Shown here piece after piece: positions 8,211-18,237 of a stretch of 64,000 nucleotides of DNA. The stretch lies in NCBI RefSeq assembly GCF_902859645.1, contig NZ_CADIJR010000016.1, positions 1-64,000 of the forward strand, read 5' to 3'. The notes below the pieces were generated by a model that was given only the letters and a program-made list of their open reading frames with translations, made no database searches and was not told the origin of the DNA. Source of the stretch: Achromobacter insuavis. GTDB taxonomy: Bacteria > Pseudomonadota > Gammaproteobacteria > Burkholderiales > Burkholderiaceae_B. Made by a program: the position numbers and the translations under genes. Each line of letters opens with the position of its first letter. The stretch's first letter is position 1.

Positions 8211-9481
8211 CGCGCACCTCCAAGCTGATAGAACATGGGTTGGTAAGGACGCAACACGAGGTCGCGCGCCACGATCACCCGAACCGGCAAGCCCGGTCGT
8301 GCTGTCAGCGTCGGCTGGATGTTCATGTTGCGCCGAGTGATCTCCTGGCCGACCTGATTGATGCTGTCCTGTGCGCTGTCGCGCCCGGCGATGACGATGC
8401 GGTTGCCGTCCTGGCGGTTCTCCGGCGCGGCCAGCTCGGCGCCCACGCCCAGCAGCGTCGTCAACACGGCGCCGGCGAAGACGCGGTTCCAGTGCCAGTC
8501 CACGTCGTCTTCCAGGCCGGCGTAGCCGGCCGGGTCGGTGCCCACGAGGTTGTCGAGCGTCAGCGATGACGTGTCGGGCAGGATGACCCGGTTCCATACC
8601 ACCTGTACGCGGCTCTGCCCGTAGCTGACCTGGCTGTTGTAGCGCCCGAGGATGCGCGATCCCTGCGGGATCAGCAGGAACTTGCCCGTGGCCGTGTCAT
8701 AGACGGGCTCCGTGACGGTGGCGATCACATCGCCCGGAAGATCGGACTTGATGCCTGTGACCAGCGCCCCGGCGATCACCGTACCGGCCATCACCTGATA
8801 CGGCGACGCCGGCAGCGCCAGGTTGCCGGAATTGCGGGTTTCCGTAGAGCCGCCTTTCAGGAACGCCTCCTTCTGGTCTTGCCGGTTCTGCGTGGCGGTC
8901 GGGTCGGCGGGCTGGGCCGCCGTCGAGGCCGGCCCGGCGGCGAGCGGGTCGAAGGCTGCGAGCGCGCTTGCAGCACCCGGCGCACCCGGCGCCGCCTGCG
9001 CCACCGTTGCGGCCTGGCCTTGGCCCTGGCCGCCGGAGCGGAAGAACACCGACGAAGCCGCAGCGGCTTCCGCCTCTTTGCGCAAAGCGTCATTCGGATC
9101 GTGGCCGGGGGCCGCGTAAGCGGCTACGGCCGGCTGCTGCGAAGCGACGATGGCGGGGCCAAGATCGCCCGGCAGCGGCGGCCCCAACTCGGGCACCTTC
9201 CGCAGCTTCGAGTAGTCGGAAGGCAGGCCATCCAGCCCCTCGGACTTCGATACGCGATCCACGTTGTAAAGCTCGGTCTGTTCGCCAGTGCCGCGCCGAT
9301 GCGGCTGCAATGACCAGATCGTGGCCCCGAGCACGGCGACCGACAGGCCGCCGACGAGGACGGCCAGCGTGCGCCGGTTCAGGCGCGTGACCGGACACGG
9401 CTGGGCGCGTAGCGCCACCGCCTCGGGCGCGACCTTGCCCGCCTGCGGCGTGGTGAGGTCGGGGGTGTCGTCCTGGCTCAT
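8207..9481 (-). CDS. trbI: Conjugal transfer protein TrbI (VirB10-like)
   Basis: The 424-residue protein has a short cytoplasmic N terminus, one membrane helix (about residues 37-58), a long Pro/Ala-rich linker and a C-terminal VirB10/TrbI domain with the conserved stretches LIPQGSRILGRYNS and VGAELAAPE. VirB10-type proteins span both membranes and link the outer-membrane core of the type IV secretion channel to the ATPases. It is separated by two bases from trbG and overlaps the DUF2274 gene. Confidence 0.93.
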   Translation of the reverse strand: MSQDDTPDLTTPQAGKVAPEAVALRAQPCPVTRLNRRTLAVLVGGLSVAVLGATIWSLQPHRRGTGEQTELYNVDRVSKSEGLDGLPSDYSKLRKVPELGPPLPGDLGPAIVASQQPAVAAYAAPGHDPNDALRKEAEAAAASSVFFRSGGQGQGQAATVAQAAPGAPGAASALAAFDPLAAGPASTAAQPADPTATQNRQDQKEAFLKGGSTETRNSGNLALPASPYQVMAGTVIAGALVTGIKSDLPGDVIATVTEPVYDTATGKFLLIPQGSRILGRYNSQVSYGQSRVQVVWNRVILPDTSSLTLDNLVGTDPAGYAGLEDDVDWHWNRVFAGAVLTTLLGVGAELAAPENRQDGNRIVIAGRDSAQDSINQVGQEITRRNMNIQPTLTARPGLPVRVIVARDLVLRPYQPMFYQLGGAR

Positions 9482-9483
9482 GG

Positions 9484-10473
9484 TCAGTTCCCCCGCGTGC
9501 CGTCGGTGCGCTCGATCCGCACCACGTCGCCCTTGTCCCCGCCCAAGCGCAACTCGGCAGCGCCGAACAAGCGATCAACGATGAAATACGGCGAGCGGAA
9601 GCGGTAGTTCACCAATTGCCCGTCGCCCTGCGCACCGATCACGAACAGCGGCGGCAACTCGCCCTGGGCGATGCCGGCGGGAAACTGGATATATACCTTC
9701 TCGCCGTCATCGAAGGCGCGCAGCGGCTTCCACGGCGGATTGCTGCCACTGATGGCATAGCGGAAACGGATCTTCTCCAGCGACAGCCCGGTCTCGACCG
9801 GCGCGGCGGCGCTGGCCGCCTGCGCCTGGCGCTGCAAGGCGAGCATCTTGTCCTTGGGGTACTCCCAGGATATCGACGCCATCCATGTCTTCTCTGTCGA
9901 GGTCAGTTCCAGCAGATAGGTGCGTCGGCTGGTGGTTACAACGAGATTCGTCTTGAGGCCCGAGCGGATGGGCTTGACCATCACGTTCACGCGCAGCGCA
10001 TCCCCGCTGCCGCTCGATGTGTCGCCCACGATCCAGCGCACCGTGTCGCCAGCGGCCACCGTCACCAGTTCCTCACCGGGCTGGAGCGCGATCACGGTCA
10101 CGCGGCCCACGGCCGCATAGACCTGATACAGCGCGCCGTCCGTGAAAGGCCACACCTGAATCGCGTTGACGTAGCCCTCGCGCGTGGGCGCGACGCGCGC
10201 CTCGGTATTGGCCCGTGAGACGCGCACCTTCTCGTCGACCGGCTCCGGCGCCGGCTTGGCTTCTTCGCCCTCGGGCGCTGGCTTCAACTGTGCCGGCATC
10301 GGCAGCACCTCGGGCACAGCGACCGCCTCCACAGGTGCAGGCGGCTCCGGCAGCGGCTGCGCCTGCACCGGCTCATCGAGCGAGATGGTCGGCGGCGGCT
10401 TGCCCTGGGTGGCGCAGCCCGCCAGGGCCGCGAGCGCCAGCACGGAAACGTAAGTACGGAAAGACGGGTTCAT
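9484..10473 (-). CDS. trbG: Conjugal transfer protein TrbG (VirB9-like)
   Basis: The 329-residue product starts with a lipoprotein-like signal (LAALAGCATQ) and a Pro/Glu-rich segment, then the VirB9/TrbG beta-domain (for example FTDGALYQVYAAVGRVT and TTSRRTYLLELTS). VirB9 proteins build the outer-membrane ring of the mating channel. The ATG at 10473 sits in the stop of trbF (ATGA), while the open frame continues upstream over trbF in another frame. Confidence 0.92.
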   Translation of the reverse strand: MNPSFRTYVSVLALAALAGCATQGKPPPTISLDEPVQAQPLPEPPAPVEAVAVPEVLPMPAQLKPAPEGEEAKPAPEPVDEKVRVSRANTEARVAPTREGYVNAIQVWPFTDGALYQVYAAVGRVTVIALQPGEELVTVAAGDTVRWIVGDTSSGSGDALRVNVMVKPIRSGLKTNLVVTTSRRTYLLELTSTEKTWMASISWEYPKDKMLALQRQAQAASAAAPVETGLSLEKIRFRYAISGSNPPWKPLRAFDDGEKVYIQFPAGIAQGELPPLFVIGAQGDGQLVNYRFRSPYFIVDRLFGAAELRLGGDKGDVVRIERTDGTRGN

Positions 10474-11174
10474 GGCTTGGCTCCTTCGGAAGAATCCAGT
10501 TCGCGGCTCCACGACAGGCCGTTGACGTAGATGCCCAACGGGTTCTTGCGCAGGCGCTGTTCGGTGCGCGGGGTCTGCTGCACGATGGAAATCACCGCGT
10601 TCCAGCGTTCGGTGCCAGCAGGAGCGCCGTTGACGAAGCGTTGTTCCGTCCAGCGCACGTTGAAAGAGGCGTCGCTGGCGCGGGTCACGCTGGTGATCTG
10701 CACCGTCACCGACTCCTTGCCGATGCGCGCGAACGGATCGTTCACGCGGGCGTACTCGTTGAGCACCACGGCGCCCTTGTCGGTGGTGTAGTCGTAGGCG
10801 TCCAGCCAGTTCTGCCGCACCACGATCGGGTCGATGGACAGCGAGCGCACCAGGCCGATGAAGCGGCCCAGGTGGTAGGCGATCTGCGCATCGCTGGGCC
10901 GGTACGGCGTAGCGGCCTCGCCCACGGCGCGCACTTGGCCCGCGTTGTCCACCTCGATGACATAGGGTGTCACGATGGATTGCGCCGAGCGCCAGACCAG
11001 GCCCCCGGCCATCAGCACGGCCAGCGTGAGACAGCCGAAGGCCATGAAACGCCAGTTCTTCGCCTGCACGCGGGCCGAGCCGATGCGCTCGTCCCACACC
11101 TGTGCGGCGGATTGGTACGGAGTAGCAGGCTGCGGCGTGTCGGCATAGCGCACCTGCGGTCGTTTGAATCGCAT
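10470..11174 (-). CDS. trbF: Conjugal transfer protein TrbF (VirB8-like)
   Basis: This 234-residue protein has one N-terminal membrane helix (about residues 43-62) and a periplasmic VirB8-like NTF2-fold domain. VirB8 proteins are inner-membrane assembly factors of type IV secretion. The gene lies 18 bases after trbL and overlaps trbG by four bases, in the IncP-type order L-F-G-I. Confidence 0.92.
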   Translation of the reverse strand: MRFKRPQVRYADTPQPATPYQSAAQVWDERIGSARVQAKNWRFMAFGCLTLAVLMAGGLVWRSAQSIVTPYVIEVDNAGQVRAVGEAATPYRPSDAQIAYHLGRFIGLVRSLSIDPIVVRQNWLDAYDYTTDKGAVVLNEYARVNDPFARIGKESVTVQITSVTRASDASFNVRWTEQRFVNGAPAGTERWNAVISIVQQTPRTEQRLRKNPLGIYVNGLSWSRELDSSEGAKP

Positions 11175-11192
11175 GGGTGTTCTCCTTGAAGA

Positions 11193-12566
11193 TCAGGAAT
11201 CGGAATCGCGCAGACTCGGCCCCTGGCTGGAACTGCCGCCGTCGCCCCCGCGCAGCGTGTGGGCGGCGGTGGTTGCGGCATGGGTGAGTTGCTGGCGGCG
11301 ATGCAGGCGTTTGGCCCAGGCGGGTTGCTCCTGCGGCGCGGTGGAGGGCGTATCACCACCAGACGCTGGGCCGCCCGATGCGGCGGCTGTACCGCCTCCC
11401 GCCGAAGTCGTGCCTTCCTGGCGGAAAGCTGCGGCGGCACGTTCCTTCATCGAACGCGCGCCATCGGCCACCTTCTGCCCGGCTGCCTGAGCGCCTGTCT
11501 TGGCGACATTGCCGAAGCCCGCAGCGGCACCCTTGAGGCCGCCGCCGGCCGAAGCGGAACCGGCCTGGAACGCCGACCGTGCACTGCTGGCAGCCCCAGC
11601 GGCAGCCCGCGCGCCGCTGCCGGCCAGCTTGGCGGCAGCGGGCGCCATGCGCGCTCCAGCAGCTACCGCGCCGCCGACGCCCGTGGCTGCGGCGCCGACG
11701 GCAACGGCAGCGCCCGCAGCGCCCAGCGCAGCACCGGCCATCGCACCCGCGCCAAGCTGCGGCCCGCCAGACACCAGCCCGGTTGCAATGCCTGGCCCGA
11801 AGATGCCCAAGGCCAGCAGGGTCAGCGAGGCCAGCATCACGACCACGGAGTGGTCGATGGATGGCTCGGCGGGATGTACCTGAAACTCGGCGAACAGCCC
11901 CGAGCCGATGCCCACAATGACGGCGAGCACCAGCACCTTGATGCCGGACGACACCACGTTGCCCAGCACCTTTTCGGCGAGGAACGCGGTCTTGTTCCAC
12001 AGCGCGAACGGCACCAGCACGAAGCCGGCGAGCGTGGTCAGCTTGAACTCGATCAGCGTGATGAAAAGCTGGATCGCCAGCACGAAGAAGCACAGGATGA
12101 CGATCAACCACGCGAGGAACATCACGACGATGGGCGTGATGTTCACGAACACCTCGGGGAAGCCCGCCATGTTGCCGATCTGCTCAAGGATCGGCGCACC
12201 GGCGTCGATGCCGACCTTGGCCAGCCGCCCAGGGTGTAGGAAGTTCTCCATGCTCAAGGTCGAGCCGCTGGCCGTTAGGCCCAGCCCGGCGAAGGAGCGG
12301 AACAGGATGCCGGCCAGCGTGTTGAAGTTGCCGATGATGTAGGCGAAGGCACCGACGTACAGCACCTTGCGGATCAGCTTGGCGATCACGTCCTCGCCCT
12401 GGCCGACGGCATGGCCCATCGCCCAGAACAGCCCGGCGATCGTCATGTCGATGACGATCAGCGTGGCGGTCAGAAACGCCACCTCGCCATGCAGCAGTCC
12501 AAAGCCCGAGTCGATGTAGCGCGAGAAGGTATCGAGGAAGCGGTCGATGATCGTTACGTCGTTCAT
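11193..12566 (-). CDS. trbL: Conjugal transfer protein TrbL (VirB6-like)
   Basis: The 457-residue protein has at least five membrane helices in the first 270 residues, including FLAWLIVILCFFVLAIQLF, followed by a long Ala/Gly-rich low-complexity tail and a charged C terminus. TrbL/VirB6 proteins form the polytopic inner-membrane part of the mating channel. Its ATG overlaps the stop of trbK. The Ala/Gly tail is normal for Tn4371-type TrbL. Confidence 0.92.
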   Translation of the reverse strand: MNDVTIIDRFLDTFSRYIDSGFGLLHGEVAFLTATLIVIDMTIAGLFWAMGHAVGQGEDVIAKLIRKVLYVGAFAYIIGNFNTLAGILFRSFAGLGLTASGSTLSMENFLHPGRLAKVGIDAGAPILEQIGNMAGFPEVFVNITPIVVMFLAWLIVILCFFVLAIQLFITLIEFKLTTLAGFVLVPFALWNKTAFLAEKVLGNVVSSGIKVLVLAVIVGIGSGLFAEFQVHPAEPSIDHSVVVMLASLTLLALGIFGPGIATGLVSGGPQLGAGAMAGAALGAAGAAVAVGAAATGVGGAVAAGARMAPAAAKLAGSGARAAAGAASSARSAFQAGSASAGGGLKGAAAGFGNVAKTGAQAAGQKVADGARSMKERAAAAFRQEGTTSAGGGTAAASGGPASGGDTPSTAPQEQPAWAKRLHRRQQLTHAATTAAHTLRGGDGGSSSQGPSLRDSDS

Positions 12567-12862
12567 GGTGAGTCCTCCTGCCCAGGCGCATCGGCATCGG
12601 CGGGTTCATCGAAGCTGGGCGGAATCGGCGGCAGGTCGGCTAGCGTCTGATACTCGCTCGGCCCGGTCTGGCCGGAGAGAAAGCGCCGCAGGTCGGCCTG
12701 GGCCACCTGCGCGCAAAACGCGCCGTCGTGCGCGCCCGTGCGGCACTGCGCGCGCAGCGTGTGCAACCGGGATGGATCGGCGGCCAGTGAAGCCACCGAC
12801 AGCGGCTGATCGCAGCCGGACAGCAGGAACGCGAGAGCGAACACGACAGGCGCGTACTTCAT
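12563..12862 (-). CDS. trbK: Entry-exclusion lipoprotein TrbK
   Basis: The 99-residue product has a lipobox signal (LAFLLSGC, Cys17) and a short mature domain with two further cysteines (QCRTGAHDGAFC). The pattern SLAADPSRLHTLRAQC is shared with the EexN-like protein at 20473-20700. TrbK-type lipoproteins block redundant conjugative transfer between cells carrying the same element. It lies between trbJ and trbL, the canonical place for trbK, and overlaps trbL by four bases. Confidence 0.8.
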   Translation of the reverse strand: MKYAPVVFALAFLLSGCDQPLSVASLAADPSRLHTLRAQCRTGAHDGAFCAQVAQADLRRFLSGQTGPSEYQTLADLPPIPPSFDEPADADAPGQEDSP

Positions 12863-12874
12863 GGCCGCACCTCG

Positions 12875-13600
12875 TCAGTGGTTGTAGAAATCGACGGCTT
12901 GCGGCGTGTACGGCGTGCCACTGCCCAGGAAGCGGCGCGTCATCTCACGTCCGCGCTCCGTGGCCGCCGCCTGCCGCGCCAGTTCCAGCGCGGCAGCGCG
13001 ATCCTGCGTGATCTGGAGCCGCTGCGACTGGATCGACTGCTTGGCCTGCAAGGCCAGCAACTGGTTCATGGCCTGCATCGCCTGCAACGCACCTTCGGCT
13101 GACTGGCTCTTGCCCACGAGGTCGGCGAGCACGCTTTCGTCTTCGCCCAGGTTCTGCGAAACCTGGGCCTGCATCCGCATCGTGGTCTGCAAGCCGTTGA
13201 GCGTGTTCTTCCATCGCTCCTGCGTGTCGCGGTACATCTGGTCGCCGCTCACCGTGGCGGCGTACTGCTCGGGATACAGGCGCTGAAACTCCCGATCCAG
13301 ATTCGTCACGTCGTAGGCCAGGCCGCGCGCCTGGTCGATCAGCCGCTGCGTGGTCGCCAGATTGGCGCGCAACTGGCCGACCACGCTGGATGGCAGGCTG
13401 GCGAGATTGCGCGCCTGGTTCATCAGCATCTGCGCTTCGTTCTGAAGCTGCTGGATCTGGTTGTTGATCTGCTCCAGCGTGCGGATCGCGGTCAGCGTGT
13501 TCTGCACGAGGTTGGTGGGATCGACCACGACCCATTGCGCATGGGCGGTGGCGGTGCAAAGCATGGCCGCGATTGCGGCGGCGACAAGACGCTTTTTCAT
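12875..13600 (-). CDS. trbJ: Conjugal transfer protein TrbJ (VirB5-like)
   Basis: The 241-residue protein has a signal peptide (ending near ATAHAQW) and long Gln/Asn-rich coiled-coil segments (IRTLEQINNQIQQLQNEAQ). TrbJ/VirB5 proteins are secreted minor pilus components involved in recipient contact. It overlaps trbE by four bases and precedes trbK by 12 bases. Confidence 0.92.
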   Translation of the reverse strand: MKKRLVAAAIAAMLCTATAHAQWVVVDPTNLVQNTLTAIRTLEQINNQIQQLQNEAQMLMNQARNLASLPSSVVGQLRANLATTQRLIDQARGLAYDVTNLDREFQRLYPEQYAATVSGDQMYRDTQERWKNTLNGLQTTMRMQAQVSQNLGEDESVLADLVGKSQSAEGALQAMQAMNQLLALQAKQSIQSQRLQITQDRAAALELARQAAATERGREMTRRFLGSGTPYTPQAVDFYNH

Positions 13601-16050
13601 GACAGGTTCTCCAGGGGTTGATCAGCGAGGGAACCCGGCGCAAGGCCGGGGAACGAGGGCAGCAGGTCGGCCGCCCAATCGAGGCCGCGATGGCGCAGCC
13701 AGGCGCCCGCGAAGCCGGGTACGCCGGCGTCCAGCAGCACGCGGTCTATGTCGCGCTGGTCTTGCGGCGTGGAAGCGCCCGCAAACGCCAGCGCGGCCGG
13801 CCCCAGGTCGAGGTCGAACAGGCGGTTGCCGAGGCGGGATTGGTAGTAGTAGTCGCGCTTGGGCTGCGCGGTGGCGACGATCTCGATCTGCCGGCTGTTG
13901 AGGCCGAAGCCTTCGTAGATCGTGCGAATCTGCGGCTCAGTCGCCTGCGGGTTCGGCAGGAAGATGCGGCTGGCGCAGCTTTCGATAATCGCGGGGGCGA
14001 TGCTCGAATCCTTGATGTCCGCGAGCGACTGCGTGGCGAAGATCACCGACACGTTTTTCTTGCGTAGCGTCTTGAGCCACTGGCGGATACGCGCGGCAAA
14101 CACCGGGTCATCGAGGAACAACCACGCTTCATCGAGGATCAGCAGCGTGGGCGATCCGTCGAAGCGTTCATCGAAGCGCGCAAAGAGGTAATGCAGCACG
14201 GCCATGACGGCGGCCTTGCTGTGCATCAGCTCCTCCATCTCGAAGCACTGCACGTCGGCCATGCCGAGCCGGTCGTGGTCAGCGTCCAGCAGCTTGCCGT
14301 GCGCACCACCGAGCACGTAGGGCGCGAGCGCCTGGCGCAGCGCGTTCGATTGCAGCAGCACCGACAGGCCGGTCATCGTGCGCTGCTCCACCGGCGCACC
14401 GGCGAGGCTTCCAAGCGCCGACCAGATAGCCGCCTTCTCGTCGGGGCCGACCGCCACGCCTTCGTGCAGCAAGCGGCCTTCGACCCATTCTGCGGCCCAG
14501 GTGCGGTAGCCCTCGCGGTCGATGCGTGCCAAGGGCTGGAAGGCGATTTCGCCATCCGTGCCCAGGTCGTAGTGTTCGCCGCCCAAGCCCAGGATCGTGG
14601 CCCGCATCGAGCGGCCCATGTCGAAGGCGAAGATGCGCGAACCGCGATAGCGACGGAACTGCATCGCCAGCGTGGCGAGCAAGACCGACTTGCCCATGCC
14701 GGTCGGGCCTGCGACCAGCGTGTGGCCCACGTCGCCGATGTGCGTCACCAGCCGGAACGGCGTCGCGCCATCGGTGCGCGTGACGATCAGCGGCGGGCCG
14801 TCGAGGTGGTCGTTCTTTTCCGGCCCCGCCCATACTGCGGACACCGGCATCATGTGTGCTAGGTTCAGCGTCGAGACGATGGGCTGGCGCACGTTGGCGT
14901 AAGCGTTGCCCGGAATGGATGACAGCCACGCATCCACGGCGTTGAGCGTTTCCGGGATGGTGACGAAGCCGCGCCCCTGGATGACCCGCTCCACCATGCG
15001 CAGCTTCTCGTCGGCTACGGCCGGGTCGGCATCGAGCACCGTCACCGTGGCGGTGAGATAGCCGAAGGCGACCTGATCGCTGCCCAGCTCCTGTAAGGCG
15101 GCATCGGCGTCGGTCGCCTTGTTGCTGGCGTCAGTATCGACCAACGGGCTTTCCTGCTGGAAGATCGTTTCGCGCAGCAGCGCGATGACGTTCTTCCTTT
15201 TTGCAAACCACTGGCGGCGCAGGCGGGTGAGTTCCTTTTCCGCCTCGGATTTGTCGAGACAGAGAAAGCGCGTACTCCAACGATATGCAAAGCCCAAGCG
15301 GTTGAGGTCGTCCAGAATCCCCGGCCAGGTCGAGGTCGGAAAACCGCGCACCGACACCACGCGCAGGTGCTGGTCGCCCAGCATGGGCGCCAGGCCACCG
15401 ACCAGCGGCGAGTCGGTCAGCAGGGCGTCGATGTGGAACGGCACTTCGGGCACACCGACGCGGTAGCGCCGCGTCGAGATGGTCGTGTGCAGGTAGGTCA
15501 GCGTCTGGCTGTCATCCAGCCAGACGATTTCCGGCATCACGCCGTCGAGCAGGTCAAAGACGCGATCCGTTTCCGCGACGAAGGCTTGCAGCCGCTCGCG
15601 CCAGTCCACGCCATTCGTCGGTGTGTTCTCGTAGAGCATCTTGGCTGCACGGGCGCGGGATTCTTCCGGCGGCAGGTAAAGCAACGTCAGGTGATAGCCG
15701 CTCTCGAAGTGATGGCCCGATTCCTCGAAGGCGGCCCGGCGTTCTTCCTCCACCACCCACGAAAGCGGCTCGGGAAACTCCGAGTGCGGATAGTCGGCCG
15801 CAGGCCGGCGCTCGGCTTCGATGAACAGCGCCCAGCCCGATCCCATGCGGCGCAGCGCGTTGTTCAACCGCGCCGACGTGGCGATCAGCTCGCCTTGCGT
15901 CGCGCTGTCGAGGTCAGGCCCGCGAAACCGGGCCGTGCGCTGGAAACTGCCGTCCTTGTTCAAGACGACGCCCGGTGCGACCAGCCCGGCCCAGGGCAGC
16001 CAGTCGGCAAGCAAGGCCGGGCGCTGGCGGTATTCGGCGAGGTTCAGCAT
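13597..16050 (-). CDS. trbE: Conjugal transfer ATPase TrbE (VirB4-like)
   Basis: The 817-residue protein is of full VirB4 length. It has the Walker A motif GPTGMGKSVLL near the middle and a Walker B region LLILDEAWLFLDD. VirB4 ATPases sit on the cytoplasmic face of the channel and energise pilus assembly and transfer. The gene follows trbD by 15 bases and overlaps trbJ. Confidence 0.95.
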   Translation of the reverse strand: MLNLAEYRQRPALLADWLPWAGLVAPGVVLNKDGSFQRTARFRGPDLDSATQGELIATSARLNNALRRMGSGWALFIEAERRPAADYPHSEFPEPLSWVVEEERRAAFEESGHHFESGYHLTLLYLPPEESRARAAKMLYENTPTNGVDWRERLQAFVAETDRVFDLLDGVMPEIVWLDDSQTLTYLHTTISTRRYRVGVPEVPFHIDALLTDSPLVGGLAPMLGDQHLRVVSVRGFPTSTWPGILDDLNRLGFAYRWSTRFLCLDKSEAEKELTRLRRQWFAKRKNVIALLRETIFQQESPLVDTDASNKATDADAALQELGSDQVAFGYLTATVTVLDADPAVADEKLRMVERVIQGRGFVTIPETLNAVDAWLSSIPGNAYANVRQPIVSTLNLAHMMPVSAVWAGPEKNDHLDGPPLIVTRTDGATPFRLVTHIGDVGHTLVAGPTGMGKSVLLATLAMQFRRYRGSRIFAFDMGRSMRATILGLGGEHYDLGTDGEIAFQPLARIDREGYRTWAAEWVEGRLLHEGVAVGPDEKAAIWSALGSLAGAPVEQRTMTGLSVLLQSNALRQALAPYVLGGAHGKLLDADHDRLGMADVQCFEMEELMHSKAAVMAVLHYLFARFDERFDGSPTLLILDEAWLFLDDPVFAARIRQWLKTLRKKNVSVIFATQSLADIKDSSIAPAIIESCASRIFLPNPQATEPQIRTIYEGFGLNSRQIEIVATAQPKRDYYYQSRLGNRLFDLDLGPAALAFAGASTPQDQRDIDRVLLDAGVPGFAGAWLRHRGLDWAADLLPSFPGLAPGSLADQPLENLS

Positions 16051-16065
16051 CGCGGCGTCCTCCCC

Positions 16066-16338
16066 TCACACGTCCAGCAGCGGGCGGTGCTTGATGTGCC
16101 GGGCGAAGACCTGCATGAACTGCGGATCGACGCGCGCACCCCACACCGCCAGCGAATGGCCGACGATCCAGAGCACGACGCCCGGAATCCACAGTTGCAG
16201 GCCCAGGCCGACAGCGGCGGCCAGCGTGCCGTTAGCGATCGCTACGGTGCGCGGCGCACCGCCCAGCAGAATCGGCTCGGTCAGCGAGCGATGCAGCGGC
16301 ACCTCGAAGCCGTCCGCGAAGGTGTCAGGGGCACTCAT
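16066..16338 (-). CDS. trbD: Conjugal transfer protein TrbD (VirB3-like)
   Basis: This 90-residue protein carries the VirB3 pattern: a polar N terminus (VPLHRSLTEPILLGG), one hydrophobic hairpin around residues 32-65 and a basic C terminus. VirB3 is an inner-membrane partner of VirB4. The ATG at 16338 overlaps the trbC stop; the longer open frame upstream is the trbC region in another frame. Confidence 0.9.
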   Translation of the reverse strand: MSAPDTFADGFEVPLHRSLTEPILLGGAPRTVAIANGTLAAAVGLGLQLWIPGVVLWIVGHSLAVWGARVDPQFMQVFARHIKHRPLLDV

Positions 16339-16718
16339 ACGACCGCCCCGCCGGAGAAGCTGAAGAACGACAGGAAGAAGCTCGAAGCGGCGAACGCGAT
16401 GGACAGACCGAATACGATCTGGATCAGCTTGCGGAACCCGCCGGACGTGTCGCCGAACGCGAGCGCGAGGCCCGTGGCGATGATGATGATGACCGCGACG
16501 ATGCGCGCCACCGGCCCCTGGATGGATTCGAGGATGGATTGCAGCGGGCCTTCCCACGGCATCGAGGAACCGGCGGCCTGCGCGGCTCCGGCCAGGAACA
16601 ACAGCAACGCGGCCAGCAGCAGCCCTTGCCCCGCAGGACGGGCCAGGCAGCGCAGCCGCGCAAGACGCAAAGCCGGATTTGCAGAAAAACGGAAAGCAGG
16701 AATGGTCATCTGCGTCAT
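16335..16718 (-). CDS. trbC: Conjugal transfer pilin TrbC (VirB2-like)
   Basis: The 127-residue product has a long basic leader, a signal sequence ending around AAQAAG and two hydrophobic segments (IVAVIIIIATGLALAFG and FGLSIAFAASSFFLSFF), the organisation of VirB2/TrbC propilins. In IncP systems this pilin is processed and cyclised; the TraF peptidase needed for that is encoded at 34850-35437. It overlaps trbB and trbD by four bases each. Confidence 0.92.
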   Translation of the reverse strand: MTQMTIPAFRFSANPALRLARLRCLARPAGQGLLLAALLLFLAGAAQAAGSSMPWEGPLQSILESIQGPVARIVAVIIIIATGLALAFGDTSGGFRKLIQIVFGLSIAFAASSFFLSFFSFSGGAVV

Positions 16719-17776
16719 GGCAGTTCTCCAAGTGAGTCAAGGGATGAGGAAGTCGCCGCAGCGGGTACGGCATCGGGGTTTGGCGACAACTCGGGAAACG
16801 GCGTGTCCAGCGCGTCCGCCTCCCAATCCGCCAATCGGTAGCCCACGCCGTCAAAGCCGACGACGCGGGCGATGCTCTCGATGCGGCGCTTGCGCCCGCG
16901 CCCGGCGATATGGATCACCACGTTGACCGCCTCGGCGATCAGCGCACGCGGCGGGTTCACCGCCACTTCGAGAATCAGTTGCTCCAGGCGCAGCAGCGCG
17001 CCGAGCGCGGAGCCGGCGTGGATCGTGGCGATACCGCCCGGATGGCCGGTGCCCCACACCTTGATGAGATCCAGCGCCTCGGCGCCGCGCACCTCGCCGA
17101 CGACGACGCGATCAGGCCGCAGGCGCATGGACGACCGCACCAGTTCGGTCATGGACACGACGCCGGCGCGCGTGCGCAGCGGCACATGGTCGCGGGCCGC
17201 GCATTGCAACTCGATGGTGTCTTCGAGCACCAGTACGCGGTCGCCCGTGGCGGCGATCTCGGCCAGCAGCGCATTGGCGAGCGTGGTCTTGCCGCTGCTC
17301 GTGGCTCCTGCGATCAGGACGTTCTGGCGCTCGCGCACGGCGCGAACGAGAAAGCCCGCCTGCTCGGCGGTCATCATTCCGTCCTCGATGTAGCGCGACA
17401 GAGGGATGACGCCGATGGCGCGCTTGCGCAGCGCGAAGGCCGGCCCCGGCGCAGCGGGCGGCAAGATGCCCTCGAAGCGTTCGCCGGTTTCGGGCAACTC
17501 GGCGGACAGCAGCGGTTGCCCGCGATGGACTTCTGCGCCAACGTGGGCCGCGACCAAGCGGATGATTCGCTCGCCGTCCGTCTCCGGCAACTCCGCGCCC
17601 ATCGGCGCGCGCCCACTGGAAAGCCGATCCACCCAAAGGGTGCGATCGGGGTTCAGCATCACCTCCACCACGTCCGGGTCTTCGAGCGCGGCGGCGATCA
17701 GCGGCCCCATCGCCGTGCGCAGCATCTGGATGCGGCGGTCGAGCGAGGTGGTGAGGGATGAAGGCGCGGCGCTCAT
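16715..17776 (-). CDS. trbB: Conjugal transfer ATPase TrbB (VirB11-like)
   Basis: The 353-residue protein is a hexameric VirB11/secretion ATPase. It shows the Walker A motif [10 protein letters not shown], the Asp box [10 protein letters not shown], Walker [16 protein letters not shown] and the His box [12 protein letters not shown]. It powers assembly of the mating channel. The start at 17776 overlaps the stop of the upstream ribbon-helix-helix gene; a longer frame beyond this point overlaps that gene. Confidence 0.95.
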   Translation of the reverse strand: MSAAPSSLTTSLDRRIQMLRTAMGPLIAAALEDPDVVEVMLNPDRTLWVDRLSSGRAPMGAELPETDGERIIRLVAAHVGAEVHRGQPLLSAELPETGERFEGILPPAAPGPAFALRKRAIGVIPLSRYIEDGMMTAEQAGFLVRAVRERQNVLIAGATSSGKTTLANALLAEIAATGDRVLVLEDTIELQCAARDHVPLRTRAGVVSMTELVRSSMRLRPDRVVVGEVRGAEALDLIKVWGTGHPGGIATIHAGSALGALLRLEQLILEVAVNPPRALIAEAVNVVIHIAGRGRKRRIESIARVVGFDGVGYRLADWEADALDTPFPELSPNPDAVPAAATSSSLDSLGELP

Positions 17777-18237
17777 GAGGCACGCTCCTGCGCTTGCGCG
17801 GCTGCCGCCGCGTCTTCCATCCGCATTGGGTCGGGATGCAGTTCCTCCACCACGTCGCGCACCAGGCTGCGGCCCCGCAGCAGGTGGCGGCCAAGCTGCT
17901 CGGTGAACTGCTCGAAGCGCGCCTTGCCTTGCGCGCGTGCCGCGTCTTGGTGCGCCTCGGGAACCGGAGTGCTCACGGTCAGGTAGTAGCGGATGAACAG
18001 CGCCAGCGTTTCGATGGCGATGTTCTGGTCGCGCTCCATGCGATCGGCCTGGCGCGAGAGGCGATCCAGCCGCTTGGCAATGGCCGCCTCGCGCTGGTCG
18101 GCGGCATCGGGCGACAGCCATGATGCGAGCGCCGCCGCGACGATGGACGACTTGGACACGCCTTTCTTGGCGGCCAGCTCATCGAGCCGCTTGGCGTGCT
18201 CCGGCTGGATGAACAGGTTGAGGCGATAGTGGCTCAT
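17773..18237 (-). CDS. CopG-type ribbon-helix-helix protein of the tra region
   Basis: The 154-residue protein begins with a ribbon-helix-helix motif ([26 protein letters not shown]) followed by a predicted coiled-coil (around residues 45-75) and an acidic C-terminal part. Such genes sit between traG and trbB in Tn4371-like ICEs and are probably DNA-binding regulators or relaxosome helpers. It overlaps traG and trbB by four bases each. The DNA target is not known. Confidence 0.8.
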   Translation of the reverse strand: MSHYRLNLFIQPEHAKRLDELAAKKGVSKSSIVAAALASWLSPDAADQREAAIAKRLDRLSRQADRMERDQNIAIETLALFIRYYLTVSTPVPEAHQDAARAQGKARFEQFTEQLGRHLLRGRSLVRDVVEELHPDPMRMEDAAAAAQAQERAS